Source: JBPESN01 sp051710625
Lineage (GTDB): Bacteria > Pseudomonadota > Gammaproteobacteria > Enterobacterales > Enterobacteriaceae
DNA length: 18,979 bases
Direction: 5' to 3'
Assembly (NCBI RefSeq): GCF_051710625.1
Contig: NZ_JBPESN010000043.1
Coordinates: forward strand, 1 to 18,979
Program-made: the position numbers and the translations under genes
Notes under the pieces: generated by a model
Database searches by the model: none
What the model was told of the DNA's origin: nothing
What the model saw: the letters and a program-made list of their open reading frames with translations, nothing else
Part shown: piece after piece, positions 7,515-15,398 of the stretch
Numbering within the stretch: the first letter of the stretch is position 1
Layout of the letters: each line of letters begins with the position of its first letter

Positions 7515-7929
7515 TATTATCGCGACGCCCTACGTCCGAAATTGGTGGATCATGTCGACGGCGCCTTTCTCGCCGCCACCCGCCAGACCCGGTTGCGCAT
7601 GTGCCCGCTTTGGATCGCGTTTTTCGTGATACCTGGTCGTGCATGGCCGGTACCCAGCCGCCCACTGACCAGCTGCCGCTGGCGGTGATGCTGGATACGC
7701 TGGATATTCGCTCCATTAACCTGAGCGAGTGGGTGAACTGGCCGGTGGCAACGCATTGGCGGTACGCCTTCGGTTATTTCGCCGCAGGTGGTGGGCGCTC
7801 ATGGCGGTTTCCCGCTGTCGGAATGGCATAAATATCTGCACTCACGCGATACGCCGCTGCTGTTCAAGCCTCAAACCTACACGCGAAAAGTACGCTATTT
7901 CATTAATAATGAGCGGCTTGCACGCTAGC

Positions 7930-7939
7930 GGCGGTAGCG
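7930..7939 (+). promoter_or_regulatory. Possible ops (RfaH recruitment) element
   Basis: GGCGGTAGCG matches the core of the ops element (GGCGGTAGCGT) found in leaders of LPS and capsule operons, where it pauses RNA polymerase and loads RfaH; the next base is C instead of T. The flanking GCTA (7924-7927) and TAGC (7935-7938) can pair. It lies 108 bp before hldD. The rest of a JUMPstart sequence is not recognisable, and a 10-base match in GC-rich DNA can be chance. Confidence 0.35.
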
Positions 7940-8047
7940 CATTTGCGGGCGGGCGGGAAGATATAAAGCCCGAAGAGGAAATGCTATGATAGGAGCATTA
8001 TCAGGGGCCGACGTTGTGCCGGCGCCATCGAATCGCAAGGATAACCC

Positions 8048-8980
8048 ATGATAGTTGTCACCGGTGGGGCCGGTTTCATCGGCAGTAATATCGTCAAGGC
8101 GTTAAATCAGATTGGCTACAACGATATTTTGGTGGTGGATAACCTCAAGGACGGCACTAAATATGCCAATCTAGTCGATCTGAATATCTCCGATTATATG
8201 GATAAAGAGGATTTTATCGCCAGCGTCGTCGCCGGCGATGACTTCGGCGATATCGACGCGGTATTTCATGAAGGCGCCTGTTCTTCCACGACCGAGTGGG
8301 ACGGCAAGTACATGATGGATAATAACTATCAGTACTCCAAAGAACTTCTGCACTACTGTATGGAGCGCACCATCCCCTTTCTGTATGCCTCTTCCGCGGC
8401 AACCTACGGCGGCAGGACGGAACATTTCATTGAGGATCGACAATACGAGCAGCCGTTGAACGTCTATGGCTATTCCAAATTCCTGTTCGATCAATATGTG
8501 CGCGTTCTGTTGCCGCAGGCTGAATCGCAAATTTGCGGTTTCCGCTATTTTAATGTCTACGGTCCGCGCGAAGGGCATAAAGGCGGCCTGGCGAGTGTGG
8601 CTTTTCATCTGAATAATCAAATTAACACCGGCGAAAACCCAAAACTGTTCGCCGGGAGTGAAGGTTTCAAGCGCGATTTCATTTACGTTGGCGACGTCGC
8701 AGCGGTAAATCTGTGGTTCTGGCAAAACAACGTTTCGGGGATTTTTAACTGCGGCACCGGCCGGGCAGAATCGTTCCAGGCCATGGCGGACGCCGTACTG
8801 GATTATCATAAAAAAAGCCAGTTGGAATACATTCCGTTCCCGGAAAAACTCAAAGGGCGCTATCAGGCCTATACCCAGGCGGATTTAACCCAGCTGCGCG
8901 CCGCCGGCTACACGCAACCCTTTAAATCCGTCGCCGAAGGGGTCACGGAATATCTACGCTGGTTGAACCACAACCATTGA
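8048..8980 (+). CDS. hldD: ADP-L-glycero-D-manno-heptose 6-epimerase
   Basis: HldD (RfaD/WaaD) converts ADP-D-glycero- to ADP-L-glycero-D-manno-heptose, the heptose donor for the LPS inner core, in the cytoplasm. The 310-residue product equals the E. coli length and is unbroken. The Rossmann loop GGAGFIGSN is at residues 6-14, the acidic strand end DNLKDGTK at 31-38, the SSAATYGG segment at 115-122 and the SDR-type YxxxK pair is Tyr140 and Lys144 in NVYGYSK. FRYFNVYGPREGHKGG and KRDFIYVGDVA follow in family order. The ATG is preceded by AAGGAT. It heads the run hldD-waaF-waaC. Confidence 0.98.
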   Translation: MIVVTGGAGFIGSNIVKALNQIGYNDILVVDNLKDGTKYANLVDLNISDYMDKEDFIASVVAGDDFGDIDAVFHEGACSSTTEWDGKYMMDNNYQYSKELLHYCMERTIPFLYASSAATYGGRTEHFIEDRQYEQPLNVYGYSKFLFDQYVRVLLPQAESQICGFRYFNVYGPREGHKGGLASVAFHLNNQINTGENPKLFAGSEGFKRDFIYVGDVAAVNLWFWQNNVSGIFNCGTGRAESFQAMADAVLDYHKKSQLEYIPFPEKLKGRYQAYTQADLTQLRAAGYTQPFKSVAEGVTEYLRWLNHNH

Positions 8981-9011
8981 TGTCCTTGAGTGCAAGAAAG
9001 AGAGCGGCGGC

Positions 9012-10061
9012 ATGAAAATACTGGTGATAGGACCATCCTGGGTCGGCGATATGATGATGTCCCAGAGCCTGTATCGCCTGCTGGCGCAGCGCCACCCCGG
9101 CGTGCAGATAGACGTAATGGCCCCGGCCTGGTGTCGCCCTTTGCTTAATCGCATGCCGGAAGTCAGCCAAGCGCCGGCGAGGCCGCTCGGCCACGGCGCT
9201 TTGGCGCTAGGCGAGCGCCGCCGGCTGGGGCAATCGCTGCGGCAAAGCGGCTACCAGCAGGCGCTGGTGCTGCCTAATTCGTTTAAATCGGCGCTGGTAC
9301 CGTTTTTCGCTGACATTCCACAGCGGACCGGCTGGCGCGGCGAAATGCGTTACGGACTGCTCAACGACCTGCGCACGCTGGATAAGCAGGCTTTTCCGCT
9401 TATGGTGCAGCGTTACGCCGCCCTGGCTTTTGATCGCCGAACGAGGCGCTGCGTCGCCGATTTACCCACGCCGCTGCCCTGGCCGCGCCTTACGGTCAGT
9501 GCGGCGGAGAAAGCGCAGGCACTGAGCACGTTTGTGCCTGACGATGCACGCCCGCTTATCGGTTTTTGTCCCGGCGCCGAGTTCGGCCCGGCCAAACGCT
9601 GGCCGCATTATCATTATGCCGCGCTAGCCGAAGCGCTTATCCGCCGCGGCTATCAGATAGCGCTGTTCGGCTCCGCCAAAGATCACGCGGCCGGTGAGGG
9701 CATCGGCGCCGCGCTGACCCCTGCCGCACGCAGCCACTGCCACAATCTGGCCGGTCAGACTTCACTGGAGCAGGCGGTTACGCTCATTGCCGCCTGCCGG
9801 GGGATCGTCAGCAACGATTCCGGGCTGATGCACGTGGCCAGCGCGCTGGATCGTCCGCTGGTCGCGCTATACGGGCCCAGCAGCCCGGATTTTACCCCGC
9901 CGCTTTCCCATCAGGCACGGGTGATTCGTTTAATCAGTGGTTACCATAAAATTCGTAAAGGTGACGACGAGCAAGGCTACCATCAGAGCCTGATCGCGAT
10001 TCAACCTGCCCGAGTGCTCAGCGAACTGGAACCGTTATTGGCCCCCCAAGAGGAGAATTAA
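9012..10061 (+). CDS. waaF: ADP-heptose:LPS heptosyltransferase II
   Basis: WaaF (RfaF) adds the second heptose to the inner core at the cytoplasmic face of the inner membrane. The 349-residue GT9 protein is close to the E. coli length (348). It begins MKILVIGPSWVGDMMMSQSL, and has LPNSFKSALVPFFADIPQRTGWRGEMRYGLLND, IGFCPGAEFGPAKRWPHYHYA in the donor-binding half, and VSNDSGLMHVASALDRPLVALYG near the end. No lesion is seen. The start follows AAGAGAGCGGCGGC; the TAA stop shares its last base with the waaC start (TAATG), so the two are coupled. Confidence 0.97.
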   Translation: MKILVIGPSWVGDMMMSQSLYRLLAQRHPGVQIDVMAPAWCRPLLNRMPEVSQAPARPLGHGALALGERRRLGQSLRQSGYQQALVLPNSFKSALVPFFADIPQRTGWRGEMRYGLLNDLRTLDKQAFPLMVQRYAALAFDRRTRRCVADLPTPLPWPRLTVSAAEKAQALSTFVPDDARPLIGFCPGAEFGPAKRWPHYHYAALAEALIRRGYQIALFGSAKDHAAGEGIGAALTPAARSHCHNLAGQTSLEQAVTLIAACRGIVSNDSGLMHVASALDRPLVALYGPSSPDFTPPLSHQARVIRLISGYHKIRKGDDEQGYHQSLIAIQPARVLSELEPLLAPQEEN

Positions 10062-11029
10062 TGCAGGTCCTTATCGTCAAAACGTCCTCAATAGGTGATG
10101 TATTGCATACTCTACCTGCGCTGACCGATGCGGCGCGCGCAATGCCGGGGATCCGTTTCGACTGGGTGGTAGAAGAGAATTTTGCCCAAATCCCCACCTG
10201 GCATCCGGCGGTGCGGCGGGTGATACCGGTGGCTATCCGCCGCTGGCGCAAAAACTGGTTCGGCGCGGCCGTTCGCCAGGAGCGCTGCGACTTCAAACGT
10301 CAGCTACAGCGTGAGCGCTACGACGCGGTTATCGATGCGCAGGGCCTGATGAAAAGCGCGGCGCTCGTCACCCGCGTGGCGTACGGCGAAAAACACGGTC
10401 TGGACTGCAAAAGCGCGCGCGAACCCTTCGCCAGCTGGTTTTATCGCCGGCGGCACGACGTGAGCAAACAGCAGCACGCAATCGAGCGCATACGCCAACT
10501 GTTCGCCGCCAGCCTGGGCTACCCGCTTCCTGCCACGCCTGGCGACTATGCCATTGCCGGCCATTTTCCCCCTCAGCCGGGCGACGAAGCCTATCTGGTT
10601 TTTCTACACGCCACGACCCGTCCCGGGAAACATTGGCCGGAGGGCCACTGGCGCGCGCTGATCCAGCTTGCCGGTGACGCCGGCTATCGCATCAAGTTAC
10701 CATGGGGGGCAGAGCATGAGCGCCTGCGCGCCCACCGGCTGGCCGAGGGGTTCAACGCAGCGGAAGTGCTCCCCCCTTTGACGCTGGCGCTGGTGGCGTC
10801 GCAGCTGGCGGGCGCGACGGTGGTCGTGTCGGTGGATACCGGCCTCAGTCATCTGGGCGCCGCCCTCGACCGTCCGAACCTGACGCTGTATGGTCCTACC
10901 GATCCAGGGCTCATCGGTGGTTACGGACGCCATCAGCAGGAGTTGCGCGCGGAAGACGGCAGTATGGAGAGCCTGGCGGCGGAATACGTCTGGCGGACGC
11001 TGCAACTGATGCTGCCGTCGCGGGAATAG
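10061..11029 (+). CDS. waaC: ADP-heptose:LPS heptosyltransferase I
   Basis: WaaC (RfaC) transfers the first heptose to Kdo2-lipid A. The 322-residue GT9 protein is intact. Motifs in order: MQVLIVKTSSIGDVLHTLPA, FDWVVEENFAQIPTWHPAVR, VAIRRWRKNWF, DAVIDAQGLMKSAALVTR, FLHATTRPGKHWPEGHWR, RIKLPWGAEHE and VVSVDTGLSHLGAALDRP, then LYGPTDPGLIGGYG. The ATG overlaps the waaF stop by one base, and GAGGAGAA upstream is a strong ribosome binding site. With hldD and waaF it supplies Hep2-Kdo2-lipid A. Confidence 0.97.
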   Translation: MQVLIVKTSSIGDVLHTLPALTDAARAMPGIRFDWVVEENFAQIPTWHPAVRRVIPVAIRRWRKNWFGAAVRQERCDFKRQLQRERYDAVIDAQGLMKSAALVTRVAYGEKHGLDCKSAREPFASWFYRRRHDVSKQQHAIERIRQLFAASLGYPLPATPGDYAIAGHFPPQPGDEAYLVFLHATTRPGKHWPEGHWRALIQLAGDAGYRIKLPWGAEHERLRAHRLAEGFNAAEVLPPLTLALVASQLAGATVVVSVDTGLSHLGAALDRPNLTLYGPTDPGLIGGYGRHQQELRAEDGSMESLAAEYVWRTLQLMLPSRE

Positions 11030-11041
11030 GGATAGCGCATC

Positions 11042-12146
11042 ATGAATTATCTGTTCATCTTTCTTCTGTTGTTGCCGGGGAAGCTGCTGTTAAAACTGAT
11101 GCAGCGGCCTACGGGCAAAAATCTGGTGATCCAGACGGCGAAAATCGGCGATTTCGTTAATATCACCCCTTTGCTGCGCTATCTGGGGGTGTCGGACGCC
11201 CTGCTCAGCCGCACGGTCCAGCCGCTGGCGAAGCGTGACGATACGCTGGCGGAGTGCCTGTATATTGAGGATTACAAACAAAATCTGTTTAGCAAGATCC
11301 GCCTGGGCTTACGGCTGATAAATCGCTACAGCCATGTCTATTTGCTGCATCCCAACAACAGTAATCTGTTTTTTGCCGCTTTGTGTAACGCCCCGGACAA
11401 GCAGTTTCTCAGCACCTATACTATACGCGACGCTGGTACTATAAGCTGTTTTATCTCACCGCCAGCGGCGTGGTTGAACATCGGCGCGATACGTTGACGC
11501 TGCAAAACTATCTGCGCCTGGCGGATCGTTCTCTGACCTGGCGCAGCCACCCTAAACATGCCACCTCGCCGCTATGGCGGCCGACAGCGCCGCGCCCTGA
11601 ACTGGCGACCCCCTCTGACACCATCAACATCGGTATCAGCATCTCCGCCGGCAACAAGGCCAAAACGCTGCCGACGTCGGTGTGGGGCGAAATTTTCACG
11701 CTGCTAGCGAGCCTGCCGCCGTGACGATACTGTGTGTTCGGCACGGCCAATGAACAAGGTTATTTCGATGCGCTGGTTCGCCACGCCGGCGCCGGGGTTG
11801 ATATCGTCAGCCTGATAGGGTTACTGCCGCTACAGGAGGTGCCCGATGCGATCCGCCGCATGGACTGTTATATCGCCACTACTTCAGGCAATGTCTATAT
11901 TGCCGATGCGTTGCAGGGCCTTGCGAGGCAAAAGAACAACGACCGTTAAACAAGGCTCTGATAATTCGCCCCGAAAGTATCCCGCCCTTCTCTTTTGTCT
12001 TCGCCGCGCTGTATCATTTCACTCACCCGGCGACGGAACTTTACGCCTTAACCTCGGAAGATCGGGAAAATATTTTTCACTTTGTGGGGGGATTGCCCGC
12101 CAGGCAGCGGGTGACCGCCAGACGGTCGGATATACCCGCCCCCTGA
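11042..12146 (+). pseudogene. GT9 (heptosyltransferase-family) gene, frameshifted and with a nonsense codon
   Basis: The gene follows waaC by 12 bp with AGGGATA before its ATG. The product begins with a hydrophobic stretch (MNYLFIFLLLLPGKLLLKLM) and the GT9-type motif NLVIQTAKIGDFVNITPLLR. The frame changes near 11420 (continuing as RWYYKLFYLTASGVVEHRRDTL), a TGA stops it at 11722-11724 in otherwise continuous coding (FTLLASLPP, then RYCVFGTANEQGYFD), and a third change near 11910 leads from DCYIATTSGNVYIADAL to KALIIRPESIPPFSFVFAAL. The last frame ends at TGA 12144-12146. Position and fold suggest a WaaQ-like core transferase, but the acceptor cannot be told. An IS911-like element lies 48 bp after it. 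Confidence 0.85.
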
Positions 12147-12191
12147 TTAACCTCCTGGCTGATGGCGCTAACCTGAACGCTATGGCGTAAG

Positions 12192-12194
12192 AAC
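12192..12194. repeat. Target site duplication (left), AAC
   Basis: AAC next to the left IS end matches AAC at 13466-13468 next to the right end. A 3-bp match alone is weak, but it falls exactly at both repeat-defined borders. Confidence 0.7.
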
Positions 12195-12221
12195 TGTAGT
12201 AACACACTGAATTTGGCCACC
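12195..12221 (+). repeat. Left terminal inverted repeat of the IS911-like element
   Basis: It begins TGTAGT and ends TGGCCACC, pairing with 13439-13465. The middle is imperfect, as is common in the IS3 family. Confidence 0.85.
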
Positions 12222-12266
12222 TGAGTTGAGGTGATATACTCACCTCAAAATCTTACAGGTGAACCA

Positions 12267-12566
12267 ATGAGTAAAACATTTACTGCTGAATTTAAACTCG
12301 AAGCGGCAAAGCTGGTCCTCGACCAGAACTACACACACGGCGAAGCGGCTAAGGCGATGAACGTCAGTCTTTCTGCTATCAACTGTTGGGTAAAATCGTT
12401 ACGTCTGGAGCGCCAGGGGGAAACGCCTCCGGGTCTGCCTCTGACTCCGGAACAGACTGAACTTAGGAAAATGAAAAAACGGATACAGCGTTTCGAAATG
12501 GAAAACGAAATTCTAAAAAAGGCTACGGCGCTCTTAATGTCGGACTCACTCAACGGTTCACGATAG
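12267..12566 (+). CDS. IS911-like OrfA (helix-turn-helix protein)
   Basis: OrfA of IS911-type elements binds the ends and forms the N-terminus of the OrfAB transposase. The 99-residue product starts MSKTFTAEFKLEAAKLVLDQ, has the helix-turn-helix region GEAAKAMNVSLSAINCWVKS (about 28-48), then PLTPEQTELRKMKKRIQRFE as a leucine-zipper-like helix and ends ATALLMSDSLNGSR. The frame is open. An upstream in-frame GTG at 12231 exists, but the ATG at 12267 follows ACAGGTG and fits the family. Its 3' end overlaps orfB in the -1 frame. Confidence 0.92.
   Translation: MSKTFTAEFKLEAAKLVLDQNYTHGEAAKAMNVSLSAINCWVKSLRLERQGETPPGLPLTPEQTELRKMKKRIQRFEMENEILKKATALLMSDSLNGSR
12515..12521 (+). promoter_or_regulatory. 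Programmed -1 frameshift site A AAA AAG
   Basis: Six A followed by G sit in the orfA frame as CTA AAA AAG, the slippery heptamer used by IS911 to make OrfAB. In this copy OrfAB would still end early because orfB is frameshifted. The same place in the copy at 18522 reads A6T. Confidence 0.85.
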
Positions 12567-12826
12567 TCGACAGTCTGAGAGCGCGATACCCGGTCACGCC
12601 GTTGTGCCAAACTTTTGAGGTACATCGCAGCAGCTACAGGCACTGGCAGGCTTCCGCTAATGAACCTGACTGTGAGCTCATCGTTAATCATAGCCGCGTC
12701 ATGGAAGGCCGGAACGCCAGCAGCGGCTCTGCCGGCGCTCGAAGCATCGCGACCATCGTCACCAGTAGCTCTGGTGTTAAAATGGGGCGCTGGCTGGCTG
12801 GTAAGCTGATGAAGGAGCTGGGTATC

Positions 12827-12860
12827 GCCAGTTGCCAGTTGCCAGTTGCCAGTTGCCAGC
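12827..12860 (+). repeat. 7-bp tandem repeat GCCAGTT inside orfB
   Basis: Four perfect GCCAGTT units (12827-12854) plus a partial fifth (GCCAGC). The translation ASCQLPV ASCQLPA is a seven-residue duplication, since 3 x 7 bp is 21 bp. IS911 has one such segment here. Confidence 0.93.
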
Positions 12861-13438
12861 TACCGGCTCACAAATACAAACGCGGCGGCAATGAACACGT
12901 TGAAATACCGAACCATCTCAACCGCCAGTTCGCGGTGACGGCGCCGGATCAAGTCTGGTGCAGAGATGTGACCTACATCTGGACGGGCAAAGGCTGGGCT
13001 TACCTTGCGATGGTGCTGGACCTGTTCGCCCGCAAACCGGGGGGGGCTGGGGCATGTCGACATCGCCGGACTCGGCGCTGACAGTTAAAGCGTTGCAGAT
13101 GGCCTGGGAACTCCGGGGGCAGCCAACAGGAGTCATGTTCCACAGCGACCAGGGCAGCCACTATACCGGCCGTCAATACCGGCAAGCCCTATGGCTCTGC
13201 CGGATAAAGCAGAGCATGAGTCGCGTGGTAACTGCTCGGATAACAGCCCGATGGAGCGGTTCTTCCGCAGCCTGAAGACAGAATGGGTGCCGACAAAGGG
13301 TTACAACAGCTTCAGCGAAGCCCAGGACGCGATTATCCGCTACATCACGGGGTATTACAGCGCTATCCGGCCTCACTGGTGTAACGGCTGCTTAACTCCA
13401 AACCAACCTGAGCGACTGTTCTACATACAGTCTAATGT

Positions 13439-13465
13439 GGTGGCCAGTATTAGTTGGCCACTACA
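13439..13465 (-). repeat. Right terminal inverted repeat of the IS911-like element
   Basis: Read on the minus strand it begins TGTAGTGG and ends GGCCACC, pairing with the left end. AAC (13466-13468) follows. Confidence 0.85.
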
Positions 13466-13474
13466 AACCGAGAC

Positions 13475-14380
13475 ATGAGCACATTTTTTAAGCAAATTTA
13501 CCGCTATACCCGACCGCGTACCTACCGGCACAATGAAAACCTCTGGCCTTTTTGCCGCATCACCCGTGGCAGCACAGGGGAAATAAGCCACCTGCACTAT
13601 AAGGGACAGTCGGTGCCGCTAGTGCCACTGGCCGAATGGCGTCACCGGTATAGCGGCGACGCACTGATTACCGCAACCGGCCCGTCCATCAAAGAAATGG
13701 ATTTCGCCGGGCTGCCGCCGATGACAGTGGCGGGCGTTAACGGCGCCTACGCGCTTAAAGATCGGCTCGATTTTCAGCTGTATATCATCGTGGACATGAG
13801 TTTCATCGATCGCCGCACCGACGTTTTGCAGGCGATAATCGCCGATCCGGCCATAACCCTGTTCACCACCTTGCACGGTATTACCCGGATTATCGACCGT
13901 TTCACGCTGGCGGCGGTGCGCTGCCGGATGGCGCTGATTGAAGACGCCTGTTATCGCATCTATCAACCCAAGGTTGCCAGCGATGCCGTGGGCCGCCGTT
14001 TCGGTCAGGATCCTCATATCCGGTTTAGTCCGAACTTTCCCAACATCGCCTTCACCACCGATATCCGCGGCGGGGTGTTTGATGCCAGCACAGTGGTGTT
14101 TTGGGCGCTGCAGATTTTGCTATTCCTGGGTTTCACGCGCCTGTACATCGCCGGGCTGGACATGACCAATTTCCATCAACCGCGTTTCTATGAAACCGAT
14201 CAAGACAAACTGCCCTCATTCCTGGCGGAGAAATTTGCCACACTCATCGTTCCCGCATTCACCTTGGCCAGCGAGGTGCTACAGCAAAACGGCGTGGTGG
14301 TGAAAAACCTTTCTGTGCACAGCGCGCTAAGCAATGAAGTTTTTGAGAAGGTGAGCTTCCATGATGCTTTCCCGAGCTAG
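13475..14380 (+). CDS. waaZ: WaaZ-like LPS core protein (Kdo III transferase family)
   Basis: WaaZ of E. coli/Salmonella is needed to add a third Kdo to the inner core. The 301-residue product begins MSTFFKQIYRYTRPRTYRHN and has ALITATGPSIKEMDF (about 65-80), VAGVNGAYALKDRL, FQLYIIVDMSFIDRRTDVLQ, and near the end LYIAGLDMTNFHQPRFYETD, matching the WaaZ pattern GLDLTG...RFYDE; then LSVHSALSNEVFEKV. The frame is open. The ATG at 13475 is chosen because upstream codons lie inside the IS. The IS ends 9 bp before the ATG, so native upstream sequence and any promoter are now 1.27 kb away, and only CGAGAC precedes the start. It overlaps the waaL start by 20 bp. Confidence 0.75.
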   Translation: MSTFFKQIYRYTRPRTYRHNENLWPFCRITRGSTGEISHLHYKGQSVPLVPLAEWRHRYSGDALITATGPSIKEMDFAGLPPMTVAGVNGAYALKDRLDFQLYIIVDMSFIDRRTDVLQAIIADPAITLFTTLHGITRIIDRFTLAAVRCRMALIEDACYRIYQPKVASDAVGRRFGQDPHIRFSPNFPNIAFTTDIRGGVFDASTVVFWALQILLFLGFTRLYIAGLDMTNFHQPRFYETDQDKLPSFLAEKFATLIVPAFTLASEVLQQNGVVVKNLSVHSALSNEVFEKVSFHDAFPS

Positions 14381-15398
14381 CGAGTGTGCTGGAAAGGGAT
14401 TCCAGATTTTCTTTCCGCTATTTCTGTTCTTTAGCGCTATCTTTTGTGGCTACACGCGGGTCAATAATCTTTTTCACCTGTCCGCGCTATGCCTGCTGGT
14501 GATGCTGGCGGCCAATGCCAGCCTGCGTCGGCAACTTTTCAGCGATCGCAGGCTTAACCTCGGGCTGTTGTTAAGCACATTGATGCTGGGCTATTTTTGC
14601 CTCACTACCTTGTAGTCCCCCCCATTCCCAGACGCTGGTTTCCGACCTTACCCATGCTCTTTATCTACTGCTGTTTCTTCTCATGTTCCGGCTGATGGCC
14701 GTGCAAGGCCGGCGGTCGATAGCGCTATGGGCCGTGGCGGTCGGGATGATGGTACTGGTCGTACTCACCTTTCTTACGGTTGAGCCCAAAACGATGCTGA
14801 GCCATCGCATGAAGGATGGCTTTTTTGGCGCGCCGCCTAACGCTATCGATTTAGCGGGTTATTTTACTTTGGGTATTTTCCTGTGCCTTATCCTGATGCG
14901 CGACACGGGGGCGCGCTGGCTTTATCTGCCGGTCACCGTGCTGTTGTTCGCCCTACTGCTTACCCAGAGTCGCGGCCCTCTGCTGTCCTTGCTCTGTGCT
15001 CTGGTCGTCCTGTCGGCTCTACGGTCGACGATGTGCGGACGCTATCTCCTGGCGATGGCGCTGATAGGAGCAGGGGTGCCCACCCTGCTGTTCATGACGC
15101 GTTTTGGCGCTATCTTTTTGTAGCGCATGGCGAGCGGCTATCAACAAAGCTTCATCCGCTTTGGCATTTGGCGCCACACGCTGGAGCTGGTGGCGCAAAA
15201 ACCCTTCTTCGGCTGGGGGGAGTGGATAAACAGCTATCGTTTGTCAACCTGCTGAGCGATACCATCACTACCACGCATAGCCTGTATCTGGCTACGCTGT
15301 TGAAAGGCGTCGCGTGCGACATGCTGCTGGCGCTGGTGCTGACGCTGCCGGCGGCGGCCTCTCAGGCCGACGCCCCCGACTGTCCCAGGCAGCGCTGA
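14361..15398 (+). pseudogene. waaL: waaL-like O-antigen ligase, broken
   Basis: WaaL joins O antigen to the lipid A-core in the periplasm. The gene starts ATG 14361 after AAGGTGAG and overlaps the waaZ end. Hydrophobic segments follow (FFPLFLFFSAIFC, LSALCLLVMLAANA). TAG at 14613-14615 replaces an expected codon, and seven C at 14617-14623 shift the frame. The next frame has SQTLVSDLTHALYLLLFLLM, the Wzy_C-type LLLTQSRGPLLSLLCAL, and TAG at 15121-15123. IRFGIWRHTLELVAQKPFFGWG then ends in six G at 15215-15220, another shift, to LLSDTITTTHSLYLATLLKG with the conserved periplasmic His and Gly. The frame ends at TGA 15396-15398, about 345 codons, so the last membrane segments seem missing. Confidence 0.82.

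Larger units (their letters stand above)
7002..7928 (+). pseudogene. Unrecognised gene of the LPS locus, possibly GT-A type transferase, frameshifted
   Basis: I do not recognise this family. The product starts MFNVFNVFNVFIAIYRRIRA, then has ITSVVIPSVGADYIKEAL, TEIVIVTDQSAAPFP, GILMIDSNLNLLSMPQ and VDHVDGAFLAATRQTRL. A beta-strand followed by an Asp-rich turn (MIDSNLN, perhaps once DxD), and TDQLPLAVML further on, is a layout seen in GT-A transferases, but this is only a guess. Frame changes occur near 7600 and near 7788; the following fragments are VFRDTWSCMAGTQPPTD and then VVGAHGGFPLSEWHKYLHSR, ending at TAG 7926-7928. It begins 8 bp after the stop of the GT4 pseudogene without a clear ribosome binding site, so it was probably translated with it. 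Two short tandem repeats lie inside. Confidence 0.7.
12195..13465 (+). mobile_element. Complete IS911-like (IS3 family) element, transposase inactivated
   Basis: The 1271-bp element has both ends. The left end begins TGTAGTAACACACTGAATTT and the right end, read inward on the other strand, begins TGTAGTGGCCAACTAATACT; both continue GGCCACC, giving imperfect repeats of about 27 bp. The triplet AAC flanks it on both sides (12192-12194 and 13466-13468), fitting the 3-bp target duplication of this group. It carries orfA, an A6G frameshift site and a broken orfB. It lies between the GT9 pseudogene and the waaZ-like gene, 9 bp before the latter's ATG. Its sequence differs clearly from the two other copies, so it is another subtype. 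Confidence 0.93.
12546..13478 (+). pseudogene. IS911-like OrfB transposase, two frameshifts
   Basis: In the -1 frame relative to orfA the DDE integrase reads IVDSLRARYPVTPLCQTFEV, LAGKLMKELGIASCQLP, then VTAPDQVWCRDVTYIWTGK with the first catalytic Asp. At 13039-13046 a run of eight G breaks the frame in ARKP(V)GWGMS. The next frame carries TVKALQMAWELRG and MFHSDQGSHYT (second Asp) until one base is missing near 13222 within MSRRGNCSDNSP. The last frame has NSPMERFFRSLKTEW with the catalytic Glu. The usual stop is lost (AGTTGG instead of AGTTGA), so the frame leaves the element and ends at TGA 13476-13478, overlapping the waaZ start as ATGA. Confidence 0.88.

Noticed and set aside
7985..7990. 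TATGAT as a -10 box for hldD
   Set aside because: The bases about 17 bp upstream (TATAAA) are no -35 hexamer, and I saw no heat-shock type pair either.
12827..12860. CRISPR-like or regulatory array
   Set aside because: Units are contiguous 7-bp repeats without spacers, in the middle of transposase coding sequence.
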